From Pseudoips prasinana (taxonomy: Eukaryota > Arthropoda > Insecta > Lepidoptera > Nolidae), in assembly GCA_951640165.1 (NCBI GenBank), contig OX621264.1, forward strand, positions 5,585,001-5,649,000: a DNA stretch of 64,000 nucleotides, read 5' to 3'. Within the stretch, counting starts at the first letter, position 1; each line of letters opens with the position of its first letter. Shown piece after piece: positions 22,701 to 30,617 of this stretch. The notes below the pieces were generated by a model. That model saw only the letters and a program-made list of their open reading frames with translations, was not told the DNA's origin and made no database searches. The translations under genes and the position numbers were made by a program.

Positions 22701-25333
22701 GCATTAATGTAATGGCATAATTAAAAATAAAATACATGACCTCACTGATCTAATAATCTGTTGCTGAAAATATTTGGCTCTAGTATTGTTGCTCATTATA
22801 TATTCAAAAAGGATTTTCTTAATCTAAATAAAAATATATTCTATTTTATTAATTTCTGCGCTCTTAAATGTGATTTAAGATAGGCTACCAAATATTTCGT
22901 GGCGCCTTTGAGGAACCAAGCGCCAGGGAATGTGATGGCGCCTTTGAGGAGCCAAGCGCCGGGGAATGTGACGGCGCCCTTAAAGCGCCATTCAACATGA
23001 ATTGTAACTTATTGCGCTTACTTCATTTGCCGCATCGTTTAAATTTAGTTACGACTCGATACTGAACGTAAATCCGCATTGAAACGAAATAAATATCTGC
23101 TGATTGTGGTAGATGACATTTATATTCTTAGAACCTTTACAAAGTGAATTCCTTCAACCAACTTAAGTCAAACTTACATTCTCCTAGGCGTGATCCAGTC
23201 TCCTATATTATCAAGCAGCCTATACAATGGAGATCTAGACATCTCTACAGGGAATCCAGGTGATGACGTAGTGACCTCCCATTCCACTTCGACAGAATCT
23301 GAATCCTCCAATGAGTCATTGTACCCCCCTTCAAATGTACTATTATGCGAATGTACAGAGCTATTTAAGTAATCTTCGCTTTCAGATATTTCCTCTTCAT
23401 CTATACTGCTATCATTATTGTCACTGGTATCCTCGTAATTACTCTCATCGGAGTCAGATTCCTCAGACATAATGGAAGCTGGACTCCAGGTGCGGTTGAA
23501 CCGAGGACTTATGGATCTTTCCGCATTGATGCTTGTATCTGATGTATCGTGTTCAGATATTGTGGTATAAGAATCATCAGAGTTAACTACATGGTGAGGA
23601 AAGCTGGATGAATGAATGAATGAATTAAATGGGTTAAGTAATAGTATGCAGCATACAACATAAATTTGCAAAATACATAGTAACAATGATCAAGCCATGA
23701 AAGAGTGATACTCATAATTTAAATACTAGATATAAGCATAACCTGTCTCTACAAAAAAAATAACTTTTTTATGGGGTTTTAGAGTTACTTATTTTGTATA
23801 AGATCTATAACGAACTTCCCAGTGATATCAGAGCAATGGTCACAAATAAGTTTAAAAGAACTATAAAACCACAACTGTGTAGCAAAGTCTCTCTAAATTA
23901 AGACATTTAAGTACAATGTAATTTTATGTTAAGAAAAATATATTAAAAAAGGATTCCTGCTGCATTTTCTGGCAATGTTTATGAGTAGCTGCTAGGTTAT
24001 GCACCACACAGAGGGGTAAAAAAAAAGATGATTCAACACAAATGTAATATTTTGATATAATAAATGGTAATTTGAATTTGAAGTTCTTAGATCTTAAATA
24101 ATCATTAGATCTCTACAATATTATAGAGAGTAACAAATGTAGGCAACATTTTTACTCTTACCCCTGGCTTATGCAATAATATATACAACATGTAACTTAA
24201 TAACGCAGATCCTGAAAAAAGTTTGTTCAGAATCGTTTACTGAATCAATTTACATAATTTTTAATATAGGTATTTTTTTTCCAAAAATTATTAAAACTAC
24301 GGAAATTATTGAAATATTAACCCTGTACAGTCAAAACAAATTGAAATGGACCGTAAGTCAAAGTAATAAGACTTTTAAAATGGCGGTTTAATTTGTATTC
24401 ATACAAATTCCATCATATCATACAAAATAAAGAAAAATAAACTTTATTCCAAAAAACTAATTTAGTAAATAACAATTCATATACATGTTAAATTAAAAAA
24501 TAAGTGTATGTATTATGATTACAACATAATATTCTAATTTGGATGTTTGAGGGTGTGTGTTAATTACATTACATGTTGTTTAGGTACTAAATCTGTGATA
24601 TTTACCCACTTATTATAAACTGTTGTAAAGTTAAGTTACTTAATTGGCTTTTACTATTTACACATACATATATGCACACACACATTGTTATTTATCGAAA
24701 GCTTGAATAATTTAATTGAACTTACTTAAATATAAGAAGGTATAAGAAGCTTTACTTAAATTTAATAAAAAAAGTTACTAAAAGACAGTGGCAACTGTAC
24801 TACTACTATAATTTTACTTATTTGTATTACTATTTCAAAAATTAATATTAATAATGTGTTAATGAATAAAATTATTCGACTTTTTTATAACATGGGGGTA
24901 GGTGTTAAAAATATATAAAGAAGGATTTGTGGTTTGTCTTGCTTATTAATATTGATGAAAGCGTCGTAACGGCAAAAACAATACAAGTAAAGCCATAGAC
25001 ACATACAAATTAAAAAACAAACTGATGCATTATGTGATAATGATAGAATCTTGTATGTATGGAAATGAATACATCGCGTAATACCTACATTGCACAAATG
25101 TGTCATCGAACAAAAGCGTTAATGTAATAACAGTCTTATTTATATACTCACAAGGGCTGAGTTCTATCATAATTCCATTCTGTGGTGGAACCTTCTGTAT
25201 CTGGGTGTTCTGCCCGTTTGCTGAAGAAATAATACAATGCTGAACCAACGCCGACGCCTATTGCCGCTGCCGCTATTCCCCAGCCGCGGCTTGAGCAGTT
25301 ACTTTTCTGACGATCTTCCTCGCGAACACTCAT
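10547..25333 (-). CDS. Membrane-anchored RING-H2 E3 ubiquitin-ligase-like protein (4 exons)
   Basis: Spliced gene: exon 1 25333-25152, exon 2 23603-23178, exon 3 22309-22268, exon 4 10712-10547. All introns are GT-AG, the junction phases (2, 2, 2) agree, and the total is 816 nt (271 aa). The N-terminus carries one hydrophobic helix (about residues 18-37, alanine/glycine rich, then FFSKR). A long acidic, serine-rich, probably disordered region follows to about residue 200. The C-terminus is a canonical C3H2C3 RING: CSIC, 14 residues, CTHNFHTEC, then CPNC. RING-H2 domains recruit E2 enzymes, so a membrane-tethered ubiquitin ligase is inferred; the substrate is unknown. The start chosen is the first ATG of exon 1. 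The third intron (11.5 kb) holds a whole LINE. I do not recognise the ortholog. Confidence 0.85.
10812..11265 (+). mobile_element. 'GGCCAAGTGCGAGTCGG' repeat split by a Helitron
   Basis: The repeat starts CCGGCCAAGTGCGAG and resumes after 11028 with TTATCTATAGAAACGAGC, ending near GGTCCCGTTTTACC. Bases 10860-11028 are a Helitron. Confidence 0.65.
10860..11028 (+). mobile_element. Non-autonomous Helitron (169 bp)
   Basis: Starts TCTACTATATAAAAATAAG, ends CCGCGGGGCACAGCTAG, and sits between A and T at A|TTATCTATA. It is nearly identical to 54458-54628. Confidence 0.7.
11921..12176 (+). mobile_element. tRNA-derived SINE (family A), reference copy
   Basis: The head CGGGCCTGTTGGCGTGGTTG with A/B boxes (GGTAGATACC, GGTTCGATTCC) is followed by TGTTTGTCCTGAGTCTGG, GTAAATTATCTATATAAGTA and a tail GATCAGATGGCCGTGTGTG ending in (ATT)n. 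This copy has the empty site that Helitrons occupy elsewhere. Confidence 0.75.
12235..12535 (+). mobile_element. Non-autonomous Helitron
   Basis: TCTATACATATAATAAAATC at the 5' end and AAACCGCGGGGCACAGCTAG at the 3' end, between A and T. A related but truncated copy lies at about 35481-35765. Confidence 0.65.
12941..13079. mobile_element. Fold-back MITE, copy 2 of 4
   Basis: TACAGACGCCAGCACATC at the left and GATGTGCTGGCGTCTGTA at the right; the arms are about 40 bp. Confidence 0.8.
13188..13293. mobile_element. Fold-back MITE, short form
   Basis: The inverted ends GTAAAACACCAAC and GTTGGTGTTTTAC match those of the larger hairpin at 46797-47404. This copy seems to be an internally deleted form. 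Confidence 0.65.
13310..14265. repeat. Degenerate tandem array (about 110-bp unit)
   Basis: ACACCTTA.ATAATTT followed by CAAAACAAAAACAACA and CCAAACACATAAA-like text recurs at about 13312, 13467, 13993, 14101 and 14210. A 5S-derived SINE at 13525-13775 interrupts it. Confidence 0.6.
13525..13775 (+). mobile_element. 5S-rRNA-derived SINE (SINE3-like), reference copy
   Basis: The 5' part resembles 5S rRNA: ATCGGTCCGTAAGTGATTGG, AAGCAACTAGGCTCGCGGTC, then AGATGGGTGACCGC, which matches the conserved 5S internal promoter region. The body runs through TCTCCGTGCTTCGGAGG to ACCACTGCCCACACGATAAG with a (TAAG)n end. Other copies: 5500-6180, 21711-22120, 40305-40520, 47412-47640, 53515-53660 and 62340-62505. 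Confidence 0.7.
14296..14628. mobile_element. Fold-back element with imperfect TIRs and short tandem repeats
   Basis: The ends GCACACGGGTTACCAGCCAC and the reverse complement of GGCCGGTGGCCTGTGTGC are related inverted repeats. Inside are an inverted pair GTTTTCATACATTTTAT/ATAAAATGTATGAAAAC and three degenerate copies of AGGAAATATGCCGG.TTTTTG. Confidence 0.55.
14757..14945 (+). mobile_element. tRNA-derived SINE (A/C hybrid head)
   Basis: The head GCAGCGGTTAAGACTGTTGC with B-box GGGTTCGATACCC is followed by a family A tail (CAAGCTCTGCTTAGTTTGGG, GATCAGATGGC) and ends in (ATT)n. Confidence 0.6.
15050..15420 (+). mobile_element. LINE C-terminal fragment (Cys/His tail)
   Basis: The plus strand encodes LPWPTWKSL, then a [19 protein letters not shown] motif, the C-terminal zinc-knuckle-like tail of a non-LTR retrotransposon. 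It is frameshifted and truncated, and it ends where the CR1/Jockey-like LINE begins. Confidence 0.65.
15985..18933 (-). CDS. LINE ORF2: APE endonuclease plus reverse transcriptase (982 aa)
   Basis: It nicks target DNA and reverse-transcribes the LINE RNA. The endonuclease spans residues about 38-250, with E72 in LTECW, D171 in [13 protein letters not shown] near 217 and the TDH catalytic motif at 240-242. The reverse transcriptase spans about 450-760: [64 protein letters not shown] and the YADD active site near residue 694. VKYLGI follows in the thumb. There is no stop or frameshift. The element may be competent, or may supply enzyme for the SINEs nearby. Confidence 0.92.
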   Translation of the reverse strand: MDNFDTLKEIDQIKPSDSIKCNIEELKLNTGNSLHNLIILTQNIRSIYKNFDDLQLTLSQLKYEVDILILTECWLNSKKNIPQLVNYTSFQTKHQINQSDGVVVYITNKLSVKFKELNLVNATGLELKISNFTILGIYRSPSFPQAGNFITSLNNHLENMTPNKNVLIVGDINIDLIISPTETNNERNNRLTYLNMLSTHGLLPSHNLPTRGDGCLDHVFMSLDKQKNIAFTAVLNTTVTDHCLILLSLESNYYYSKPKKYKTIVNYENAHNSLKNIDTSFFNIFKDPDTYAFALIELVKTALLSNSKNLIITNSKRIIKPWITTGALRCIRLRNSIFIKLKSNPLNQILAITYRRYRTFCGNLLKKLKNKYNKDKIKASAKNPRALWSTINDITNYKPPRSSNSDLLKLKSCPQDSVNYVNNYFINIGQTLAQKILSSNSPPTSCNTDSPNLSSFVLLETTQEEVENILMSLDSGSAPGWDGIPTLFLKQAKEILVPLICNLANLCFNTGIFPYLLKRSVVTPVYKIGDKDDVNNYRPISVLTSISKIIEKLLNSRIVNYLTKYNVLSSSQYGFRKGISAQDATEELATVITKEVDKGNKCLVVFLDLKKAFDTVSISKLLHRLENSGFRGSALSLLSSYLQNRKQGVKIENHVSNEENVTYGVPQGSVLGPTLFLIYINELCNLIINGARILSYADDTAIIFSAKTWDKVRLEAEKGLAKVSDWLRENLLTLNTQKTNYVCFTKYANSQPGPDFNIRIHSCRTPTQSSCGCPVIHKVNSVKYLGIVVDQRLSWYPHLEITIGRVRKLIWVFKSLRHVMNAELLNTIYIALAQSVIIYCISVWGGAAKSYFIDLERAQRSLIKVMYCKPYRFPTETLYASSKLLSVRKLYILHMVLRYHKILPFSHLKLKKRRCDIVAPTYSARSIFASRQNVSQAPRVYNKVNRILNIYPMQLYECKKTLTEWLFTINYDAVEGILVTLG
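18926..19747 (-). CDS. LINE middle ORF (273 codons), same frame as ORF1
   Basis: This ORF starts 6 nt after the ORF1 stop and lies in the same frame, so reading through the TGA (context CAA TGA CTA ACT) would extend ORF1 to about 588 residues. Its N-terminal third is an expanded minisatellite (18-bp-like unit; protein repeats of [10 protein letters not shown] type, about 19380-19620). The remaining 140 codons are non-repetitive. It ends in a TAA overlapping the ORF2 start (ATGGATAA). It has no recognisable domain, and the repeat part is open in two frames, so coding status is uncertain. Confidence 0.4.
   Translation of the reverse strand: MGIYILKLFLLLKIEYLSPKSNLLNNMLNGYYTTKHAHKTVNKLIHVHTLIYVYTLTYVHTLLHVYSLTHVYTLIHVCTLIHVHTLIYVYTLIHVYPFIHVYTLIHVYTIRHVYSLIHVYTQCSLCQAGYGLPSLIKEISKVYYILECSQKSTYKPLHTYTPLYHNYYYQRYIPHIYHLIPDTKQKHAQNTNITTNLHAVYNLRYNSSKSILVENLYYLVLKHIVCYPPFSPIQNVEFICVFLLFLEPDLLILIPSNYPGCNPVSTNLICLNG
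19380..19625. repeat. Minisatellite inside the LINE middle ORF
   Basis: Imperfect tandem GTGTAGACGTGTATAAGT-like units on the plus strand. Their length keeps a minus-strand frame open. Confidence 0.75.
19754..20695 (-). CDS. LINE ORF1: coiled coil plus FP-like RNA-binding domain (313 aa)
   Basis: ORF1 proteins coat LINE RNA and act as nucleic-acid chaperones. Residues 1-60 are polar and proline/serine rich. About 65-145 form a predicted coiled coil (heptad-like [16 protein letters not shown], then [20 protein letters not shown]). About 150-305 resemble the baculovirus FP25K-type C-terminal domain found in many arthropod LINE ORF1s ([37 protein letters not shown] text). No CCHC knuckle is seen. 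It ends in CAA TGA CTA. The FP similarity reflects a LINE protein family, not a viral insertion. Confidence 0.8.
   Translation of the reverse strand: MSVRRTPPSRSPIPDRNLTEMPQYSSDPSLNKTSSNNEEFPSLEENVTQRNKRPRDEASSPNKFTVFKDEIRDLISSLVGAQSKELASISDKLQELAESNAKIDAAVSLLTAQNEEYRGKIATLENQSKKDREYICLLENKVEDLHRQSRKTCVEIKNVPKKPQETRDDLLQMVVNLSKTIHLGLNGSDISDIFRLKPRGEGEKKPTIVVELRSPILRSDLLKKVKDFNLMNRTRLQAKHLGLTSNEDTPVFIAEQLTPKGARLFFLARDLKKAGKFKYCWTSLGKVLIRKDETSKIIHIQHEAQVQQLMQEQ
20960..21275 (+). mobile_element. SINE family D, long copy
   Basis: It runs from CGACCGAATTTCGGCCACGG through ATCCGATGGGACGAC and CTTCGGGCTGATGCTGAG to an inverted tRNA-like module (GGGGATTTGAACCCAGGA, GCTACCGCTAGACCAAC). Read on the minus strand it starts as a tRNA-Gly/Asp-like head, so the SINE is probably transcribed from the right. 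Confidence 0.6.
21305..21500 (+). mobile_element. tRNA-derived SINE (family C)
   Basis: Head GTGCAGCGGCTAAGACAGTC, B-box GAGTTCGAGTCCCGGGCC, body with CATAAATAGTTGTTCTGAGT, tail CGCGATACAGGGATTAGATT. Confidence 0.75.
21505..21600. repeat. 35-bp palindromic tandem repeat (about 2.5 copies)
   Basis: TTGACTAATTGATCATTAAT recurs at a 35-bp spacing. Each unit contains TGATCA palindromes. Confidence 0.8.
21711..22120 (+). mobile_element. 5S-derived SINE carrying an internal minisatellite
   Basis: The SINE body (CACCAAAGTGGTTTAG, GTCTCCGTGCTTCGGAGG) and tail (TAGGGTAATCAATACCCATA) flank a tandem repeat of about 124 bp (21817-22040), whose sub-units carry CCCAGCACCCGACTAGTGGG and CATGGCGTGGCTGCGAAAA. 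Confidence 0.65.
22268..22309 (-). CDS. RING gene exon 3 (42-nt micro-exon)
   Basis: It encodes [13 protein letters not shown] and ends at donor GTAAGC. Unspliced, the donor itself reads as a stop (TTG TAA), so retention would end the protein after QQAL without a RING. An AATAAA (minus strand) lies at 22136-22131, about 130 nt further on. Confidence 0.75.
22361..22500. mobile_element. Fold-back MITE, copy 3 of 4
   Basis: TACAGACACCAGCACATC to GATGTGCTGGCGTCTGTA. It lies in intron 2 of the RING gene. Confidence 0.8.
22885..22990. repeat. 41-bp GC-rich tandem repeat (about 2.5 copies)
   Basis: TGGCGCCTTTGAGGA and CCAAGCGCC.GGGAATGTGA repeat at about 41-bp spacing, inside intron 2 of the RING gene. 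Confidence 0.7.
23178..23603 (-). CDS. RING gene exon 2 (acidic Ser/Asp/Glu-rich)
   Basis: The acceptor CAG follows a (TTCA)n pyrimidine-rich run, and the donor GTAAGT follows base 23178. The 142 codons include runs such as [12 protein letters not shown], with no globular motif. They end [11 protein letters not shown], a possible short amphipathic segment. The first base completes a Phe codon with exon 1. Confidence 0.8.
23604..25151. other. RING gene intron 1
   Basis: AT-rich intron. It holds a TIR element at 24184-24580 and otherwise nothing recognisable. Confidence 0.6.
24184..24580. mobile_element. TIR element, 'ACAACATGTAAC' family, copy 1
   Basis: Ends TACAACATGTAACTTAAT and the reverse complement of ATTACATTACATGTTGT. 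Other copies: 33322-33669 and 41675-45829 (interrupted). Confidence 0.7.
25152..25333 (-). CDS. RING gene exon 1 (start codon, membrane helix)
   Basis: ATG at 25331-25333. It encodes a polar start, then an alanine/glycine-rich hydrophobic stretch ending [10 protein letters not shown]. The donor GTGAGT follows base 25152, leaving phase 2. A separate 72-codon minus-strand ORF at 25333-25551 lies upstream and is probably 5' UTR. Confidence 0.8.
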
Positions 25334-25629
25334 TATGCAAGATATTTAATCAAATTTATTACTGCGTCGGAAATTAATTTCGATTTTTGTATGACGTTTT
25401 GTTTACACTTGACAACTTGCTTGTCGACAGCTGCTTTGGTTGACGGTTGGTGGGGTTGGACGGGGACGACGGGCGGAAATAGCAGTGTTCCCAACATCAT
25501 CTGGAATTTTCCCTGCATAGTTACGTTTACCTGCCACATGCGTACATACATATTCTCTGCCTACACATTCCAAAAAGCTATTCATATCCTAGGCCATCAA
25601 CTGTTGAAGCACTAATCGTACTATGAATA
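25334..25629. promoter_or_regulatory. Probable 5' UTR/promoter region of the RING gene
   Basis: Directly upstream of the start codon, GC-richer than its surroundings and free of recognised repeats. The short ORFs on both strands have no motifs. No TATA box or initiator is clear. Confidence 0.35.
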
Positions 25630-27150
25630 ACACTGGTCAACAGCGGTTTTGGTGCCAAGAACCTGTAATTATTTTTTAATTTGGGACCCTATACTGATTA
25701 CATTAAGAGCAAAAATATTGATTTTCTACGTGTAGTTTTCTAGATTTTTAATAGAAAAGAAAACATGAAATTCACTCAAGAAACAACATTTATTTAATCT
25801 TTATGTACATTAAAACCTTCTTTTACGCGATTTTCGCGAATGAGGTGTATCATGACAATCACGTTGCATCTCCCAGCAGTTGTAAGCCATCATATTATGT
25901 TGATCCCATCGGCCTTGGTACCTCTCCTCCATAGTTTTTGGTCTTGGTGAAACCACTCCCCTTGTCCTTGGCTATACGAACCAAGATTCTTTGGAAACTG
26001 GTCAAGATGACTGTGGAGATACTGCACTCTGATGGACATGTTACATCCTAAGTTTTTGAAATTCTCCAGCATGTTGTTAACGATTTCAGAGTAGTTACTT
26101 GGTTTGTGAATTCCTAGAAAGATTTTTGTAACTTCAATAAACGAATTCCACGCAAGTTGTTCCAAACTGGTCATTGAACTTGAGAAATTAGTATCTTTTA
26201 TCAATATTCTTATCTGTGGGCCATCAAAAATACCCGCTTTTATCTTTTCTATGCTTAGACTAGGGAATTTTCTGAATTAAAAAATGGTAGCAAGTCTTGC
26301 ACTCTTGTACGATAGAAAGTCACTTTAGTATCTGATGCCAATAAGTTCTTTTTTCTTTTGATCTAGAAGCCTAAACCTCTGCAGATTCTTTAGGTAGTTC
26401 AAGATCCCTTATTAAATCGTTTAATTCTACTTGGGTAAAAGGTTTAGGCTCTGTAGACGCAATTTTTTCGATAACACTATCGATTGACACTTCAATATAG
26501 TTATCTTCAAATGGTTCACAGTTTGAACAAAATATTGGAACAGGTACTTCCTCTGAACGTGGTAAGTCTTCTAGCCGATTGTAAGTCTGGATAAATCATT
26601 TTTTTAACATTAACTCCACGCAAATTGGCATAGCAGAAGTAACAGTCATAGAAGTGATTTTTTTGTTCTCTCCATTGCATTGCCACCCCGAACCTCATAC
26701 AGCTTCTTCTATCACTGACCTACTGTCTCAAGTGTTCATAGCATATTTTGCAAACAATTTGAGGTATCCACGGCTTTTTTCGTCTACAATTTGCGACTTA
26801 TAGCACGAAAAATAAGCACTTTTTATAAAATCTGTTATAGGTTTCCTGAACTTTTTGATTGTGTATTCCCCACAAATGTAACAAAACACGTTTGGGTCAC
26901 TGAGACAACTTCTTCGCGATGAAGACATGATATCAAAATCAATTTATTTATAGAAAGGTACTAATAAGACTTGAAACCGTGTTCCCGAACGTACTAATTA
27001 CAGAACATTTAAAAAACAGAGGGTAGATACAAAACTACACGTAGGTAAAAAAATAAAAAATATTTTTAGTGTTGCCAATGCATACATAATACAAAACCAC
27101 TAAAGAGATCTCGGCACCAAAAATTTTTTTTACATTTGTTGACCTGTGTA
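25630..27150 (-). mobile_element. Decayed TIR transposon with a 'VFCYICGEYT' protein remnant
   Basis: Left end ACACTGGTCAACAGCGGTTT then TGGTGCC; the right end is the inverted counterpart (GGCACCAAAAA then TTGTTGACCTGTGT). Inside, the minus strand carries a broken coding region. The element is about 1.5 kb and sits just upstream of the RING gene. Confidence 0.6.
25860..26928 (-). pseudogene. Broken transposon-associated gene (VFCYICGEYT / GEWFHQD family)
   Basis: Three blocks in order on the minus strand: 26928-26728 with a Cys-rich NVFCYICGEYT and KKFRKPITDFIKSAYF; 26698-26516 with KNHFYDCYFC and YPDLQSAR; 26204-25890 with LGCNMSIRVQYLHSHLDQFP and GEWFHQD. From memory these blocks co-occur in a multicopy arthropod protein family. 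Here frameshifts and stops separate them. Their position between inverted repeats suggests the family is carried by a DNA transposon. Function unknown. Confidence 0.6.
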
Positions 27151-27740
27151 ATTTGTCATAAAAGCATTCCGTATAATTTAGTATATGGCGGTTGACATTT
27201 TAATGTTCGAATAGGTATTGGCAACCTTAAAACGAGTCTCAATTATTCGTCAGTTACGATGTGCTCACCATTACATTGCTTTTATTTAATAATTTAATTT
27301 GACATATCAACAATATAAATTTATGTTAAAATAAAAAGAATCAATTACAGACCATCATTTTGAAAAACTACCAACGAAATACATTACATTAAAGTGTGTC
27401 AACTAATTTGAATGTAAACTGAGAAAGTTTAATACTTAATTTCAAAACATTAATAATATTATTCTGAATTGTATTGTAGGTAAATTAGGTAGATAGTTTA
27501 CTAAGTTCCATAAATATGTTCAACCAACTATGGCTCAGCCGAACATAAGCTATGATTTTGATATAGGTTGGAGGGCAAGCCATTTCTTTTTATTTAATAT
27601 TTTGAGTGACTTAGAGGTAATAATTATAATTCTAAATTTATGAGAAAAAAATTAAACGTATTTATGTTACTAATTAACTTAAGAAAATTTTGTGTGATAA
27701 GTAGTATTGTGTTTGCAATAAAATTAACGAACTAATGATC
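27151..27740. other. Unassigned spacer
   Basis: AT-rich, no gene or recognised repeat. Confidence 0.4.
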
Positions 27741-27751
27741 CGTGTTCTCAT

Positions 27752-28245
27752 TTACGAATCGGCCGAGAAGCGACGATACACTGTCACCATTGCGGAAGCG
27801 ACCTGGACTCGGCCCAGCATACGCTGGAGTAGTGCCCGGCCTGGGAGGCCGAGAGGCGAGTCCTGGTCGATGGATCTTTCGCCGCCGGCAGTCGTTTATG
27901 CGATGCTAGGAGGCTACTCCACCAAATGGGACGCCGTGGTCTCCTTCTGTAAGGCAGTCATGCTCCAGAAGAAAGCCGCCGAGTGGGAACGAGCCGATCC
28001 CGCTCGCAGACAGAGCAGGCGTCGGGTAGCGGCGGCAACCAACACTCTTCGGGGCTGCGGTGGCGGTAAGAGAAGTGTCCTCTACTGCCGCCACGTGTAA
28101 GCTGCTCCGGGACGACAGCGATCTGTTTGTGGTGCCATCGCAGCATACACGTGTTCCCGGGACTTCCCACCATCAGGTGGCAAAAGTAGGCCACGGCAGA
28201 TTAGGTTTAGTCAGTGCAACTCCAACCCGCAGACACTTTTACCCT
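27752..28245 (+). mobile_element. R1-like LINE 3' fragment
   Basis: The plus strand matches the fragment at 1211-2044 in order: TGGACTCGGCCCAGCATACG, a VVYAMLGG(Y) coding motif, GGACGCCGTGGTCTCCTTCT, then the 3' untranslated part ending CGCAGACACTTTTACCC. The ORF at 27735-28100 is interrupted family sequence in a mixed frame. Confidence 0.7.
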
Positions 28246-28760
28246 AATTATTGGGTAATACACTACATCGTGATGCTACACCGATTTATGGTTCACCCAA
28301 AGACATTATTAATATCTTTGGGTCGTAGACAGAGAAACCAATAGACAAAGGCACCGTGAAGCCGCGACTGAAACAGAGATAGTTTGTCAATGTGTGCGTG
28401 TAATGTTGCCAAAATAATAACACTCCCTGTTTTGAGGGGGGAATTCGGGAATCGTTCAATCGCATTTTTTTGTCAGATTAGGAGGCCTTTGTCCAGCTGT
28501 GAGAGTCTTTCGGCTGATAATATTATCATGATGAAGATGGTACTTGGTAAAGATTTTCATCCAAAGGAAACATCGGAGTACCAAACGAAAACAATCGATT
28601 TGATTATAGGTCAACTGATACAGAGACAGACTTTAGTTTAACTGGGAAATTCATTTTGGATCTTATAAAATGGAATAAAGTAACAATAAAACTATAGAAA
28701 TTAAATATTTTTTTATTTTTAATATATTAAATAAAACAGAGGATACCAATGTGTAAAAAC
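28246..28760. other. Unassigned spacer
   Basis: No supported gene. A fragment of a LINE/SINE tail (AGGCCTTTGTCCAGCTGTG) occurs at 28481-28500. Confidence 0.4.
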
Positions 28761-29031
28761 TGACTGATTGATGACTTTTAAAAATGTATCACGTATACGT
28801 ACTCCAGTTGCCCCAAGAAAATATAAGGGAAAAATGTATCCTTTACCTATTACAAAGCTCTTTATTGAAAAAAGGAGACAAAGAAATAGATGGCATAAAA
28901 TAAGATTACTAAATAATATGACCAAAAAACTTAAAAGAGATTCAAAAACATGTTTTTTTCATGTTCTTTGTTTTCCCAACTACACCCAAAAAACGTTAAG
29001 GAAATCTTTGTTTCCGCTATCTATAGTGCTT

Positions 29032-29167
29032 AATATGTCAGCATCTTCAAATGATATTAAGGATTTGATTGTAAGTTCCGAAATAATATCTGATAAATTA
29101 ATATGTCAGCATCTTCAAATGATATTAAGGATTTGATTGTAAGTTCCGAAATAATATCTGATAAATG
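29032..29167. repeat. 68-bp perfect tandem duplication
   Basis: The block beginning TTAATATGTCAGCATCTTCA is repeated immediately (29032-29099 and 29100-29167). It lies in the terminal coding part of the THAP relic. Confidence 0.85.
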
Positions 29168-29636
29168 AGCATTTCGTTTCAACAAACGCCTATTTGTTTG
29201 ACGGACAGCACGTATCTTTTTCTGAGATTAATAAGACCCTCAGTTTTTTTCTTTAAATTCACTTTAAGTTTTTTCTTTCTTGGTGTATTTCATCTGCAGG
29301 CATTAGCAATTTTCTTCTCGAGATACTTTTTATGGTAACGTCTTCTTGCAAAACGGCACTTAATGATGTGGAAGGCAATCTACCTCTTGTGTCGCCACAA
29401 TCTAAAACATTATAGAAAAATAAATAAAAGCACACAGATTATGATGGCAAATAATGTTGTCATATTACTATGTAGAACTAGCAACTAAGGCCACCCTGTC
29501 TTGTTTACTTTTATGTATTTACTGTAGTATTTTCTTAACTATTGTAATTTTAATCTATATTAAATGATCTCTTTATTTAACATACTTATTTGGATAAGGA
29601 TTCAGTATTATTATGATAATGATGGAGAATATATAC

Positions 29637-29723
29637 CTTGATTGTTTTTTTCTTGTTTTGTAATAATGATAATGCATCTGATACTGGCGATTCATCAGAA
29701 CTTCCAAATTTAACAGCTCTTAT
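29637..29723 (-). CDS. THAP gene exon 3
   Basis: Acceptor TTGCAG, 29 codons (IRAVKFGSSDESPVSDALSL...), donor GTATAT. Phase 0 on both sides, matching exon 2. Confidence 0.6.
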
Positions 29724-29806
29724 CTGCAAGGTAAATATAAAATTATAAACTGTATTTTGCAATATACTTATAAATTAAATAAGAGTAATATAAATATAAT
29801 ATTTAC

Positions 29807-29972
29807 TGTAGTTGGTACTGCATCAGGATACAAAACAGTTTTGTTCTTCTTTTTTATCAATAAAGTTTCCGGAAAGTGATTACTACATATTTTAGAGTAT
29901 TTTGTGGGAGTCCAGTCTTTTCTTCCAGTCGCTTCAATCCATTTTCTGCATAATCCTGAGTCACCTGGAAAA
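29807..29972 (-). CDS. THAP gene exon 2 (acceptor lost)
   Basis: Fifty-five codons in frame from FP to VPTT. The donor is GTAAAT. The acceptor dinucleotide is AA at the phase-compatible position; a CAG ends at 29965. Confidence 0.65.
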
Positions 29973-30617
29973 TTAAAGATAACTGACTTTTATAATCAAT
30001 ATTCATTCTATCAAAAATCTGATATTCATCACAAATTAAAAGATGCTTTAAATAAATTTGTAAGCTAGCACATTTATACCCAGCTGTACTTCTACTACAT
30101 TTAAAGCAAATGTGTCAGATAAGTTTGTATAAGATATGGGGCTACATGGAAAAACCTCTCAAAGATAGAAACTTTTTACTAAGTTGCGAAATGGAGGGGG
30201 TTAATTTCAAGTTACCTAAAGGAGTCTCCATTTAGGTTGATGTATAAATGAGTCTTAGAAATTAATTTGTTTAAAATTAAAATATAAAATTTCGATCACT
30301 TAAGGTTCAATTGCAATATTTATTTAAAATCATTATAGGAAACAAAATAACAGCACATATAGTAAAAATCTTACAGAATTTATCTCAGGCTGTCGAAAAC
30401 TTTATTTGGAGTTGAGGAATTTGGGAATTTTAAAATTGGGGAATTTTACATTTGAAGTTTGCAACAAATACCACACAAAAATTAAAGGTTATAATAAGAA
30501 AACTACTAAATCCTTATATTTAACGAGTATTATCGTTACTAAATGCTATGTTACAAGTAATTATCACTAAGAAACTATATTTAAGGACGACTAATAATAA
30601 AACACCGCCGTACTTAC

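Noticed and set aside
28768..29136. 122-codon plus-strand ORF
   Set aside because: It overlaps the THAP relic in antisense, half of it is the 68-bp duplication, and it has no motif.
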